This document shows positions 1-13,500 of a DNA stretch of 64,000 nt, piece after piece. Each line of letters starts with the position of its first letter. Position 1 is the stretch's first letter. The position numbers and the translations under genes were made by a program. This DNA comes from Siderastrea siderea (Eukaryota > Cnidaria > Anthozoa > Scleractinia > Rhizangiidae), in assembly GCA_964030785.1 (NCBI GenBank), contig OZ034968.1, positions 68,078,399 through 68,142,398 on the forward strand, given 5' to 3'. Under the pieces are notes generated by a model that was not told the DNA's origin, did not search any database, and saw nothing but the letters and a program-made list of their open reading frames with translations.

Positions 1-475
1 TGAGCCTCTTATTCAGAAAGGACTGTACCTTGGAAAGCAAAGCTTTGGTTAATCGCCAAGTTTCCGATCCATATAGTAATACTGACTTGATGTTAGAGTT
101 AAATATCCTCAGTTTAGTATTCAGGGAAATAACTCTTGACTTCCATACAGATCTAAGGGTTGCAAAAGCTTGTTGCGCTTTCCTAATACGGGCAACAATG
201 TCCTCCTCTGTTCCCCCTGACTCACTCACCACACTACCAAGATAGGTGAAATGGTCGGCCCTTTGGATGACTTCATCCCCAATATGAATGGGGCTATCGT
301 CTCTGGCTTGAATTCTCATTTCCTGAGTCTTCTCGTTATTGATCTTAATCCTACTCTCTCTGCTGTGTGCTGAAGTGCTTCCACCTTCTCTTGCATATGT
401 TGTAACTTCTGGCTCATCAGACAAAGATCGTCGGCAAAATCAAGGTCTTCTAGCTTGCGCGTGAAGGACCACTGG
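1..475 (-). pseudogene. LINE reverse-transcriptase fragment
   Basis: Read on the minus strand, this stretch encodes the C-terminal half of a non-LTR retrotransposon reverse transcriptase. The catalytic box reads FADDLCLMS near 424-447, and further on come a KTQEMRI stretch, FTYLGSVVSESGG and a WKSRVISLNTKLRI-like segment. These are typical of animal endonuclease-reverse transcriptase LINEs (RTE/CR1-like; family not resolved). The frame is interrupted around 360-400. The fragment runs off the window edge, so its full extent is unknown. It is almost certainly a dead copy. Confidence 0.75.
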
Positions 476-1545
476 AACGTCTTGAGAAGTAGTCCAAAAT
501 TCCCAACCCGGCGGACTGAGCATCGGTGAACGGATTACTCTTTCCTACCAGTACCAGGTCCTGCGCTAATAGTCAAACTAGTTCCAGACTCTCTGTAACT
601 TAGAGTGAATTGCACCAATGAACATGCTAATCTCGAACGGAACTTACCATTCAGGAGGTTTTGCCTACCATTTGCACAAACCGTAGACCAACCGGTTTCC
701 CCCTGTAAATGGTAAACAACCAGAGTAACCTCCTAGAGGGACTAGGTTCCTTAATGAGGAATAGAGTGGACAGTCGTATCTTAACCCTTTCCCGTCCACA
801 CCGTTCCTATTTTTAATTTTTTTTGACCAATTTGGACATCTATTGCTTTCCTGACAGTTTTTTAATAAATTGGAAAATTTGTTTATTGTTACCGTAACAA
901 GCGATCAGGCTCTGTTTTCGCTGTGAAACATTCAGGCGGGAAAGGTAAAACGACAAATAGAGCCTTTTTGCGAGCGATCCACTAAGACAATATGAGACCG
1001 ATGCTAAAATTTGGCCGGATCGCAGGTTACTGTTACCATTAATAATGTCAGCTTATCTTGTTAGCCGTCTTTGTTTGCGCCATGCAAGTCACACATTTCA
1101 AAAACTGAAAAAAAAAAAAACTAGCGATCAGAACTTGCACGTTGAGATATTGTTGATTCAAAAGCAAAAATTAAATGTAATGTAAACATGTTCTAAAAAA
1201 CACTTGTAATTCTCCGCTGAATTCCCATAAAGAAAATGCGAAATAGCCGGTCAAGTCGCCCAGTGGTGACAGTATGCTTATTCCATGTCTATGATTCCAG
1301 CCACGTCCGAAAATGCGCTTGTTCCAAGTAATTGTGAGAACTTGTATTAAATTCGAAAGCAAACAAAAGGTTTGTTACACTAACCGGCTTTACAGCCAAT
1401 TTCACTGCTGTGAGAATTCAGAATTCCTTATTTTAAAAATGATTTGCCAACTATGTTTTCTTGGCATGACTCGCCACTGATCCTGATAAAGCGCGGTAAG
1501 AAATAAGCGGATTTTCTCATATTTTAGGAAGTTAGTATTTCTTTA
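476..1545. other. No gene recognised
   Basis: No coding exon recognised. Around 640-735 there is a weak hairpin (ACCATTT ... AAATGGT), which may be the edge of an unidentified repeat. The remainder is AT-rich intergenic sequence. Confidence 0.5.
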
Positions 1546-2163
1546 GCCTGAGAAAGCAGCCGACGTTTCGCGAGGTCGCCACTTGAGCCCTTCATCAGTA
1601 TGGAATTTCTGCCCTCGTTATGTACCGGTCAAATTGAAGCTTAAACATCCACCCCCCGGGCATACCCCGGGCATTTCACTGTGCATCGTTCCCAGGTAGG
1701 GGTGAATTTGAACGTTGCCTTGGAAGGGTGGGGAATTTGGACCGGATTTTTCTCTTGTTCTGGCGTAATACTCCTGTGAGTTTTTCGGTTTTTGCAAGGT
1801 TTGACGGATTTTCAAGATAGAATTTCGCTTTTGTTAGCGAATAACTCTTCCAAAAGGGTCTTCAAAAGAAGCCTGAAGGTGTCATCACGGCATATCTCTC
1901 TGAAAATTGTGAACAATCTTTGATTGAAGACGAAATTTGTCTTTGAGGAGAGGTATTTCAAAACTAATTGGTAGGGCATTTGAACGTCTTTTTTGCCCCG
2001 AGGGGAGGGAATTTGAACAAGCCAATCTTCAAAAGTTCAAATGCCCGGGGGGTTGCCCGGGGGGGGGGGGGTGGAGTTGAAGCTTCGATTTGACTGGTAC
2101 ATTACTCAGACTTCGTTTGTGGTGCATGGTGACCTCGCGAAACGTCGGCTGTTTTCTCAGCCT
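1546..2163. repeat. Inverted-repeat element hosting a MITE
   Basis: The arms at 1546-1577 and 2131-2163 are near-perfect inverted copies around CGACGTTTCGCGAGGTC. Between them sits an unrelated MITE (1621-2101). Without it, the host is an approximately 135-bp foldback sequence. The CGAAACGTCGG motif is common at the ends of Penelope-like and other eukaryotic elements, but no coding part is present here. Confidence 0.6.
1621..2101 (+). mobile_element. Harbinger-like MITE, copy 1 (481 bp)
   Basis: Terminal inverted repeats start TGTACCGGTCAAATTGAAGC on the left and match AGCTTCGATTTGACTGGTACA on the right with a few mismatches. The element is flanked by TTA on both sides (1618-1620 and 2102-2104), the TWA-type duplication expected for PIF/Harbinger. 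It has no transposase. G-runs and C-runs lie next to each terminus. A second copy in opposite internal orientation lies at 31602-32069. Confidence 0.75.
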
Positions 2164-2339
2164 TCTGAAAAAACAGTTTTCTGAGCACTTCTTCTGTAAA
2201 CTCATTTCTGCGAAAATTTGCGTGATTATTTTGTGACCATGGGCGAATTTAACATGGTAGGCGAATCATAGCCAGTGCATGAATCATGATTCGCTTCCCA
2301 TAATTCGCCATAATTCGGACGACATATTTGTCCGTCCGA

Positions 2340-2497
2340 AAACAATGGGAACTATTAAGTCCTCTTGTTACGAAAGTCCAACGTGATGTTTCGCCTAAGA
2401 AATCTCTAGCTTTCACAGTAATCAAGTAAATCCGAAAATTTCAGGCGATTTTAGGTCTTCCGAACAGATATTCCCCGAAACGAACCGTTGGGTGCCC
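2340..2497. repeat. Partial copy of the 45.4-kb hAT-like repeat
   Basis: The segment from AGTCCTCTTGTTACGAAAG to TTGGGTGCCC matches the right half of the element at 45369-45800, with scattered substitutions. The left boundary could not be fixed. Confidence 0.5.
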
Positions 2498-5340
2498 ATG
2501 AGATGTTGCCGTTTTAACTAGATTTCTCTGAAATGGAGAATTTTTAGGTCAGTACCATACGTTGCAGCGCAGGACTCATGCTGCACAGAATAACGAATAT
2601 AAAACTTATTGTTCCTAAACTGCTCGTAGACTCAATGTTGGCGGCTGTCATTTTGAGAAGCTGATTGAGAGGTAGTCTGTTTTATACAGTACAGTTCCAG
2701 AAATAAAATGACATAAGCGAGGAAAAGCAATCTGAAAATACAGTCAGTCTGTGTTTTCTGGATCTTTTTACCTTCTTTTTCCTTAATCATTCGACAATAC
2801 AGGAACCTCAGAAGTCGGGACCAATAACTTGGCGGTGGCCTGTGTGAGATGACAGATAAAATAAAGATTTTAATGAAAAACGTTTTTAATAAAAGTCGCC
2901 GGAGGGAGTCTTAGATACCGAGAAAGTATCTTAGACACCGAGAAAGCGCCTTGAAAAATGTTTATTAGCTGCTCTTTTCCCTCGTCCATATTTTTGTGCA
3001 TTTTCGCCTGCATTGTAGTTACTTTGAATATTTTTACAGCTATTACACTCTATCGGGTCATTCATTAGCTCACCAAAGATTCGACTGATTGCAATAATTG
3101 TTTCATTACAGAGAAACAACCCCTAGATCACGAGAATAAAGTTACTATAACGACCTTTTCTGTTAATAGAAGCATTTTGTGGGACTAGGGACCCAATCAG
3201 GTCTCACGCTTGCTAATATCCAGGTGCTACCTATTTAACAAAATGATACACGCAATAAAAAGTGTGAAAACTAAAAGAATGAAGCCAAAAACTCAAACAA
3301 CAACAACAACAACAAAAAACACAATAAGAGATGTAAGAGACCAAAAGATGTGAAAAGTGCTAATTAAAAAGTGTGTTGTTATGGCCTTAGCGGTGAGTTC
3401 GAGATGATGGTATATTTTGGATACTGGCCAAGCAGGACCGCTAACGCCATCTTGACTGTACAATCTTGGTCGATAAAAAATTATTTATCAGACTTAACAT
3501 TCAAGGTTAAACATCCAAGACTAAATTGGTCCACTCAAACGGAAAATCTTATGGGTGTAAGACGGATTAATTAATTTTCTGAGAATTAGATAAGTAATTT
3601 AATCAATCGTGGATCGAATGCTAACTGGTCCTAACGTCCTGATTGCGTGTGCCACGTACTTTGGCGCGCCCACGGGGACGTACTCCAGATTTCAAGTGTC
3701 GGGGATGATCGATCAAATGGGGGCAAAAATCAAAACCCAAAAAAATCCCTAGGGCTTCCAACAAAACCCCCCAAAATCCCTGGACCAACAATTAACCCCA
3801 AGAAATCCCATGCCGAATTTTCTAGCCTTAAAAATTCCCAGAAAGGATTAAATGATAATATATAGATTTAGCCAAGCCTAAAAGCGGAGCCACCCTTTTT
3901 GTTTTGTTTGTTTCTTTGTTTTTTTGCTGGCAGTTATTAATTTTCTATTAAAATTTAAGTCGTAAAATTAAGAAAAAAAACAAAAACAAAAACAGAAGAA
4001 AAATTTCTTGCTCTCGCTGAGAGCCGAACCCGGATCGTCGGCGTATGAAATCGGATATTAGTCCACTTGGCCATGAGCGATTATTGACATGTTGGATGTT
4101 AATTTTATTGTTTATCTCTTTCTTCGTGACAAGCTGCCTATCAGCATGAAAATGCTGGTGTTTTTCCTGGCAAAATGTGTTCGGAACGCCGTAAAAACCA
4201 TGGTTGTGGACAGAAAAAAAAACAAAAAGCACTAGCTCTGCTATATTTGGCGTCGAAACCGCTGCGAAAAGCTGCGAACTCAAGCGGTGTGCCGACCGAG
4301 TTCGAACAGAACTGACAAGGCAAATTTGAACTTTTCGCCTGAACTTTATCGCCTATTAATTTTTTTCACCTAAATTGAACTTTTCCCTTTTCACCAAAAA
4401 GACAACTGAGTATTCTTTTGAACTTTGAACTTTTTTTTTTGGGGGGGGGGGGGGTCATGTCAAATATGTAGGACTACAAGGGGGGGCAGGTAAAAATTTT
4501 CTAATGTAGAGGGGGGGGGTCATTATATTTTACAGGTACTACCCATCACATCCCACCAGGCCCCCCTACCCCATAAAAAATGAACGGTCCCTTCTATAGG
4601 CTGTTTTTGAGCATGGCGACTGGACTTTAGCGCACTCTTCTCTTTCCTCCTACAGTACATGCGTTGGCTCTTTCGGGAAAGTCTATCTAATTGACTTTAC
4701 TTAAAAACTATTTTTTTAGGAGATGGGTTATTCAGTTATCCTTTTATCTAGGAGAACGTATAACCGGAAAGTCTTGTTTAATACCAAACTAGCGGGCCTG
4801 TAACACGTAATTCCATTTGGGAATTTCCAACCGGGAAGACGGGACAATTTTTTGAGATGTTCCAGTTCATTCCGGAAATTTTCCAGAGGAGCGAACCGAA
4901 AAAGTGTTTTCCTTTTACCTCAAAATCAAAATTTCCGGAATTTGTGACTAAATTGAAAGCGCCCCTGGGCTTTGAGCCCGAAAACCCGAGTTGACAGGAG
5001 GTGCGGGAAGCGAGCCATGCAGAGGCCTTTACTTCAAAATATCGCGAATTTTTCGCCTTGTTACGATTTAAATAAAAAACCGAAAAGGTAATTTCAGCCA
5101 GACTGAAATTTCACTCCTTTCAGAAACCTTATCGACGCCTTTTATTTTCGTATGGGTTTTTAGTTTCGGTATTTTTGCACACCTTAAAATCAGCGAAAAT
5201 CAATTTACCCTATTATTTGGACTGAAAGCTGAGAACTCCTCTTCTACTCGGTGGTCGTAAGTAAGGAATCAAATAACGTGAAAATTTTGCCCTCGAAAAA
5301 TTTACCGGCCAATTTTTAACTCCATGAAAACAAAGGACAT
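2498..5340. other. Intergenic, no gene recognised
   Basis: Low-complexity and AT-rich sequence. It includes a stretch of degenerate AAATCCC repeats (about 3720-3850), G-runs (4440-4520) and a tRNA-like remnant listed separately. I see no supported exon. Confidence 0.5.
4013..4084 (-). repeat. tRNA-like remnant
   Basis: On the minus strand an A-box-like TGGCCAAGTGGA is followed about 35 bases later by a B-box-like GGGTTCGGCTC, with GCTC/GAGC at the ends. The T arm and anticodon arm do not pair well, so this is a tRNA-derived SINE head or a decayed tRNA pseudogene, not a working tRNA. Confidence 0.35.
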
Positions 5341-6350
5341 TCAACAGTAGATAGATAGATAGACCGTTTATTAATAAAATACACTTTGTAGTCAAATGAC
5401 GAGTGTTTATATCAAGTACCTTGATCTAAACACTCGTTCCAACACAAAGGTCAACGTTTTAGTATAAATTTCGCATACTCTAACTTTTGTCATTTTTTAA
5501 CTCACCGAACAGGGCTGACTGTTGAACAAAGACTATTTTATTTTCAACTTTCTACAGAAAAACTTAAAATTTGCATAGAAATACAGTGAACATAAAATGC
5601 TATCTACACTACTTACAGCACTACACTAATTTATGATAAAATTAATAAAAAAATTTAATACAACGATGCTATTAACTCTATCAAGTTAAAATATGCCTAA
5701 TGTTATTCACTATTCCTAAGTATGCAATAAAAATGTTTCTTACATTTCCACAAAACTATGTTTTGCAATCCACACGGAGTAAAGTCCAATTGAAATCATG
5801 ATGTGCACCTTGTAAAAGAAAAACAGAGAAAGGGAATTACCGGATATGGAAATTAGAAGCGACCCCCCCCCCCCCCCACTCCCACCTCAGGGCACAATGA
5901 AGCTGAACAACGTGTGGAATAGGGTAAGGGATTCAAAGTCCCAGCAGCACACCCCCACCCAAAAATTTACAAAGTGCCCCCTCCCCCCCCCCAGTATCTG
6001 CCACACAAGTAAATAGTGTGGTTTGCACACTTTGATTGGCTAATCAAACTGAGATAACATTTGCTATTCACCTCCCAGTGAGGCAGTACATACATACATG
6101 CATACACTTTATTTTCACTTGAATTTACAGAGTAGCTCTGTTGAGCTAATATCTTCGAGTAAATGATAATAGTAATAATAAAATAATAATGAAAAGTAAA
6201 TTGATTAATTAATTAAATCAGGCAGTAGTCATCTTGTGCATGTTTTTGTATACTTATTAGAATAATGACTCATTGGGGCTAGCCATTCACTTGTACTGTA
6301 TCTACGGAAAAATTATTATTCACCTCAGTGTCAGTGAACAGTTCATGCCG
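5341..6350. other. Intergenic, simple repeats
   Basis: Holds a short GATA microsatellite near 5349-5363 and poly-C tracts near 5867-5878 and 5981-5992. No coding signal was seen. Confidence 0.5.
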
Positions 6351-6502
6351 CTTAAGGACGGTGCCTCCTTTTGTTACTGCACATACGTTCTGCGCATCTC
6401 GGGATATTAGAGTTTCTTAAGGAATTTGCCCACTAATACAACAATATTTTTGTGTAGTTTATGACTATGTGGAAAAAGCAGCTCTTAGCAAGGGCTCTCA
6501 GA

Positions 6503-6535
<33 letters not shown>

Positions 6536-6754
6536 GTTAAGAGATAATTGAGCTTAAATTTGGAAAGAAATTGCCATACATTCTTTGTATTTTAACACTT
6601 TTTTAGAATTATGGTTGCTTTATTATCTCTGATAAATGCGTGGTTACCCACATATTTCTTATTGGATTCCAATAACCCTTGCTAAGATCTACTTTTTCCC
6701 CATAGTCATAACCTTTGCAAAAATACATCTTTATTAGGAGACACTGTCCTTAAG
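6351..6754 (+). mobile_element. TTAA-type MITE family A, intact copy
   Basis: A 404-bp element bounded by CTTAAGGACGGTGCCTCC and GGAGACACTGTCCTTAAG. The TTAA inside each end is the likely target site, as in piggyBac-type insertion. The interior is an imperfect palindrome (GGGGGTAACCATGC versus GCGTGGTTACCCAC). There is no ORF. The same family supplies the split copy at 9392-22773. Confidence 0.7.
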
Positions 6755-7547
6755 TAAATAAGTGTTGAATAATTGGGTGGGTGTTTCCCCCTTGGGGGCC
6801 ACTGCTCCCTGCCTGGATCCTAAATCAAAGCACGTGGGCTAGCAGGAACCTTGGCAAAACTGGAAGGTACAACCCCTCATTTAATGCATTTGTGATGGTT
6901 TTGTGTGTAGTGCACACTAACTTGATCATGTTGCACACGTTGATTCGCACAATAAAAATGATAAATTAAATTATTACTATTATTATAGTGCTGTTGAAAC
7001 ATACAGATGCTAAAATATTTTAAAAATAGCAAACACAGGGCACAAATGTAGCCTATGGTGCCTATTTGTAGTAATACATAATACATTGTCTACCTAACAG
7101 GCTACTAAAATTTGGCTAAAACCTGATTGCATCTTATCAGTAATATCATTATCGCAGCACAAATTATTATTATTATTATTATTGGCACTGACTTCCTGTA
7201 TATCTACATATCTGCATTGTTTTCACTTGCACTTGCTTTACATGTACATTTGTACAATATAAAAATACCTTATTGTCACTTATCATCTCATGTCTTAATT
7301 TTTACGATCATGATAAAGAATGAAACACAAAATTTTAAAACGCCATATCCTGGCAAAATTTTGAAGCTTTTGAGCACTTTTTTTTAAACAAAGTAACCAA
7401 AATATATAGCCCGGCAAAAACATGTCCAGGTTTTTTGGTGAAAATGATTGAAAACAGCCTACATTTTTGGGAAAAGATTCGTTTTAAAAAATGTGACTAC
7501 ACTAGTCTGTATGAAGATGTAATTAATTTGATATTTAAGAAAACTTC
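6755..7547. other. 3' flank of the PPT2-like gene
   Basis: AT-rich sequence downstream of the thioesterase stop codon, with an ATT microsatellite at about 7161-7184. No exon recognised; the 3' UTR should lie here on the minus strand. Confidence 0.45.
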
Positions 7548-10500
7548 TTATGTCAACCAGGCCTTTATTGCTTGATCAAACACTTCCTTTGTTCCATGCC
7601 AATGAATATGTTTTACTCCTGCAAAGGTGTATTGGTGCAGTGAGCCTCTCTCATCCAGACTTCGAAGGCCAAATGTGTCTTCCAGATAAACCTAAAAAGT
7701 GTTTTGTTAAGAACAAATTATTTATAAGTGATAATTATACTACAAGAAGAGACAACCAGGCTGACAGATTTTAATTAATTATATAGTTAGTTAATTAATT
7801 AATTAAATTTTTTTGAAAGGGGGCTGTGTGTGGAGAGATTGGGGTGCCAGCCAGTCTTGATTTTTGGAAGTCTCTGACACTCTGATCATGATCACCAGCT
7901 GAAATTGAGTCTTGGTTGCTTTGAGTCACACTTGAAAATAGTCCTGGAATTCAAATTCCACTTTCTATGCCCGTCATACTAAAATTAAATCCAATCTTAA
8001 TTTCACTATCAGTTTTGGTTTCACTTTAAATATGTCATTCTTTACAATGTACCTGAAAGGCAAATCATTGAAATGAATAATAATTTTAAAGAAATGTTGC
8101 AATAATCTACTTCAACTTGCTGTTTTGACTGTAAAATTTTTTTTGAGCTGTATAATGCAAAAAACTGTGTAACTTTTGAGAATTTTATTAATAATTTTTT
8201 AGCAAAATCATTCTTACCCTGCCCCCGTCCCAGGGATCCATATTAGCGTTTTTTCAAACTCGTCAATCGGGCAAGTACGTCAGAAAAGATACTTGCCCTG
8301 ACAAAATTTTGCTTGCCCGTTCAGTATTACGTAATTATTAAAATACAGTAAAAAACTTAAAAGTTAACAACATGTGAGTGGAAAGGTTGCATTTTATTTT
8401 CAATATGTTACCGAAACAGCACCGCAGTAAGGCTCCCGTCAAACTTTTCATTTTACCAATTCAACTCCACGGACTTAAAAGATAGACCTACTTTGCATGT
8501 CAAATGTTCACTGCTTAACATTTGATTTGCGCATTTACTTTTCGATCAAACTTTTAATTTTGATGAAACTTTCATCTAGGTACTTAAGCCAAGGCCTGCT
8601 TTGCTGCAACAATAATAAAAATGCGTGCTTTTGTTGCTCTTGTTCGTATTTAGGACTTTTCTCGGAAGATTCACTTTTTTTGTCTTCCGCGGCGGTGGCG
8701 ACACTTTGTCAAAGTAGCGCCACATTTTGCAAAACTCCAAGCAGCCAAAGGGCGAGAGTCTTTGTGTTTGCATATTGCTGCAGTACATCAGCAATATGCA
8801 AGAGAGAGTACTGCATGAGGTATCGTACGTACAACGAAACGAAGTTTACAGAATATAAATCTTCTGTTCACTACAGTACGGAATCACTGAATGGCTGGTG
8901 GATGTTCCAAATACGAGTACATTGACTGGGGAGAAATTGAAGAAAAAATTTTGCTCCTTAAAACTTACTCGTCCGCCGGACGAGTTTGTAACTTTTGATA
9001 CTCGTCCGCACGACTTTATAGTCGTCTCGGACGACCTGACGACTGCTAATATGGATCCCTGCGTCCCTTTCCACAAACTGAGATCATCAATTATTAATTT
9101 AAAGCAAGCATTTCAAATGAAGTTGTGGTAACATTAGGTGATATAATTATTACATCAATGATAAAATAAATGCTGACTGAGAGAACCACTGACCTGTTGA
9201 TACTTCATGTCCACAACTGTCAGGTTTGTGTTGTGCGCGTAAAATCCAAAGAGGCTAAAAAGATATGGTTCAGAAGTCAGCCATTAAAAGTATTTGAAAC
9301 TACTGAGAACTGATGTGATTGTTCACTGGGCTGAGGTGAGGCGTATCGGTGGATTGAAGAAACTTGATGACAGTGTCTTCTGCAGCAACTTCTTAAGGAT
9401 GGTGCCTCCTAATACAGATGTATTTTTGCAAAGGTTGTCTTAGCAAGGTTTATTGGAATCCAAAAACAAAAATGTGGGTAGCCACGCATTTTTCAGGGAT
9501 AATTAATGTCACTGTTCTGCATAATATAATTTAACAATGATACAAGGATGTAACGCAACCCGTGACCGTGACACGGCAAAATAAACAACAACAGTATGGC
9601 GTAATAGGGGGACGCAGCCCTGTGGCAGGTTATTAGCAACTTCGAGTTATGCGCACCAAGTAAAGCCTCACTTATCCCCCCACACCGTGGGGGTTACGAC
9701 AAGAGTATTGGCAGAGCCTTTCTTATCTCCCCAGCGCTGCACGGGCTGGATCGGACAAGATTAAGGCAAAGGTATAAAATGGCAAGACACAAGCAATGTC
9801 AAAAGCTTGGGGGAAGTCGCAACGCAGACTTAACCGCCATAGAGGCATGAAAAGGCATGCATCCCCCCAAGCAAACCCTACCTAAATAGACCCTAAATAA
9901 AATTACTTGATACACAAGCCATTTTAGGAGCAGCAGAGAGTAACACTGATTCTGGAGTGCGGATATAAATCTGGTAACAGTCTGAAGACCAGCGGCCTAG
10001 AACCTTAATTAGCCAGTCTGGCAAACCAGCAGCCGCCACGGTGGATGCAGCACCGATGCGAAAACTATGGCCCTTGAGACTTTCATACGGGAGTCCCGCA
10101 CAGCGGGCAGAATCCCTAAGTAAGTGCATGACGGAGGACCAAGTAAGCAAACTACCCGACCGGAAGGAAAAGAGGGGCCCAGGTGGCGGCTGGGCAACTA
10201 GAAAATATTGTTGCATTGCTGAGACTGGACACAGCAAGGAGGAACAACGTGCAATAATGAGCGATCTACCTTGTCTAAAGACGTCAGTCTTAGATGACTT
10301 AAGAGTGACAAGCAGGCGCTGCGGGCAAGCCAGACTAGGATAAAAAGTAACGTAATCTGTGGTGAGGTTAAATCTAGAGCTAAAACTATTTGTCCCCGGA
10401 TAGGTAAACTCGCTACAGCGAAGAAAGGCGAAAAAGGCAAGTGTAAAGGCGGCCCAGATCATGGAGAAATCCCTGAGCCCCAGCCAACTTTTTAAGATAG

Positions 10501-13500
10501 GGCGAATAGCTAACAAAACCCGGGGGGTAACCGGCTGCTGCCGGATCCGAGGGGATCCGTGGTAACGCAGAATGCCCCGTAAGATTTTTCTAAGAAGTAG
10601 CCGACCCTGTAAGGGGTCCTCATATCCGGAAACAATGTGTCGATTGCGGACCGCTGCCAAGTAGATCTTAATGGTGCTTTGGCGAACGGTGCGAGCAAGA
10701 AAGGATGCAAAATAAACGAGGGTCCCCTCTGATGCTGGAAGAATGTCCCCTGTTGGAGTCGTGAGTCTATTCATGAGACAGAAGTGAATGAAACGTTTTT
10801 CGCCAGAGGTATAAGTACGGTTTGTGTTCCACGATAAGGACCAGTTAGCATACTTAAGGACTTCATCCTTCAGAGGGTCATTAAGGAAGGCGGGATGATA
10901 CAGGGACTCTGGTCGGCGTTGGGAGCGAGTTCCCGGAAGTGCTGGACCTGAAAACGGGAGAGGGCATCAGCAATGCCATTGGAAGTCCCCAGGACGTGAC
11001 GGCCCAAACTAGAAAATTATATTTCATCGATATTAGCACTAAGAAACGAACCAAATCCATGACCCGGGGGGCTTTAGAGTGGCCTGAGTTAATGATAGCA
11101 ACAACACTCTCATTGTCGCACCAAAATTGAAGGCGTTTGCCACAAAAATGGGTTAATGTCGCAGTTCCTTTTAATAATATAGAGCACAGAGATGCGAACA
11201 TAGTACACAAAATAACAACAATATTTGGCGTTAAAGGGGGGAACACCTCTCCGCGATCGGCGTGACAGACGACTTCCATTGCGTGACCACACGGCTACTT
11301 ATCTCCCCAGCGCCAAAACCGCGCTGGATCGGACAAGTAGACAGGTCAAAAGCTAAGACGATCTATAAGCCTAACTCATACGGCACTACGAGCTGACCTC
11401 CGGCCAGCATCGTGCTAGAGTTATGACTTTCTCAAGCCTACTTATCTCCCCAGCACTACGAGCCGACACCGCCGGCACGTGCTGGATCGGACAAGAATAG
11501 GCAGATAAAGAACGTAAATAACGCAACTAACCGATCGAAAACAAAGCTTGGGGAAGTCGCTGCGAGACTTAACCGAAAGCGAAACCCGAGTGGTGAACCC
11601 AAATTTATTGATTACAGTAAGGAATCCTCCAAAGGGAGGGAGGGTGGGAATTACAATTTTTAAAGAACCTTGGAAAACCTTACAGTTAGCAAGACAGCTA
11701 GTGAATGTGACTTTGGACCTAAACTAGGCCTTTTATACCTAGACAGACGTCGCAAACTAGACCAATAGTAAATAAGTTACCATGCATAAAGTAAACTCAT
11801 GCGGTGCTCGAACGAGACATGAATGGCGATATTTATGTTTTTAACCATACAGAGCGTTTGATGTAAAGCTACTAGACAGTATTGCAACATTGATCAGTGA
11901 ATCCCCATTGTACGCCTTTGTACATTCATGAAGAGAAAGGGAATAATGGTACATTCATGTCACGTACATCTTACGTGAGTTAATCTAGTTACAATGTAAC
12001 AACATAAGCTTAGTTCGTCTCGTTCCATTAACTGCGTTTTACAGATTGCTGTAAAGCTTTATTAATGTCGCAGTTCCTTTTAATAATATAGAGCACAGAG
12101 ATGCGAACATAGTACACAAAATAACAACAATATTTGGCGTTAAAGGGGGGAACACCTCTCCGCGATCGGCGTGACAGACGACTTCCATTGCGTGACCACA
12201 CGGCTACTTATCTCCCCAGCGCCAAAACCGCGCTGGATCGGACAAGTAGACAGGTCAAAAGCTAAGACGATCTATAAGCCTAACTCATACGGCACTACGA
12301 GCTGACCTCCGGCCAGCATCGTGCTAGAGTTATGACTTTCTCAAGCCTACTTATCTCCCCAGCACTACGAGCCGACACCGCCGGCACGTGCTGGATCGGA
12401 CAAGAATAGGCAGATAAAGAACGTAAATAACGCAACTAACCGATCGAAAACAAAGCTTGGGGAAGTCGCTGCGAGACTTAACCGAAAGCGAAACCCGAGT
12501 GGTGAACCCAAATTTATTGATTACAGTAAGGAATCCTCCAAAGGGAGGGAGGGTGGGAATTACAATTTTTAAAGAACCTTGGAAAACCTTACAGTTAGCA
12601 AGACAGCTAGTGAATGTGACTTTGGACCTAAACTAGGCCTTTTATACCTAGACAGACGTCGCAAACTAGACCAATAGTAAATAAGTTACCATGCATAAAG
12701 TAAACTCATGCGGTGCTCGAACGAGACATGAATGGCGATATTTATGTTTTTAACCATACAGAGCGTTTGATGTAAAGCTACTAGACAGTATTGCAACATT
12801 GATCAGTGAATCCCCATTGTACGCCTTTGTACATTCATGAAGAGAAAGGGAATAATGGTACATTCATGTCACATACATCTTACGTGAGTTAATCTAGTTA
12901 CAATGTAACAACATAAGCTTAGTTCGTCTCGCTCCATTAACTGCGTTTTACAGATTGCTGTAAAGCTTTATTAATGTCGCAGTTCCTTTTAATAATATAG
13001 AGCACAGAGATGCGAACATAGTACACAAAATAACAACAATATTTGGCGTTAAAGGGGGGAACACCTCTCCGCGATCGGCGTGACAGACGACTTCCATTGC
13101 GTGACCACACGGCTACTTATCTCCCCAGCGCCAAAACCGCGCTGGATCGGACAAGTAGACAGGTCAAAAGCTAAGACGATCTATAAGCCTAACTCATACG
13201 GCACTACGAGCTGACCTCCGGCCAGCATCGTGCTAGAGTTATGACTTTCTCAAGCCTACTTATCTCCCCAGCACTACGAGCCGACACCGCCGGCACGTGC
13301 TGGATCGGACAAGAATAGGCAGATAAAGAACGTAAATAACGCAACTAACCGATCGAAAACAAAGCTTGGGGAAGTCGCTGCGAGACTTAACCGCCACAGA
13401 TACATGCGAAGCAGGTATCCCCCCAAGCAAGTCAAGCCTAAAATTCAAGGAAATGAAATACTGGCCATCCGCGGCGCAGCAGACAGCAAGACATGTTTTG

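Noticed and set aside
1563..1604. Hammerhead-ribozyme-like core strings CTGATGA and CGAAAC on the minus strand
   Set aside because: The spacing is plausible, but the sequence between them does not form a convincing helix II, and the mirror copy at 2131-2163 lacks CTGATGA.
10881..11279. 132-codon minus-strand ORF
   Set aside because: It is chimeric: it starts in Y unit U1 terminal sequence and runs into X RNase H, crossing an insertion junction.
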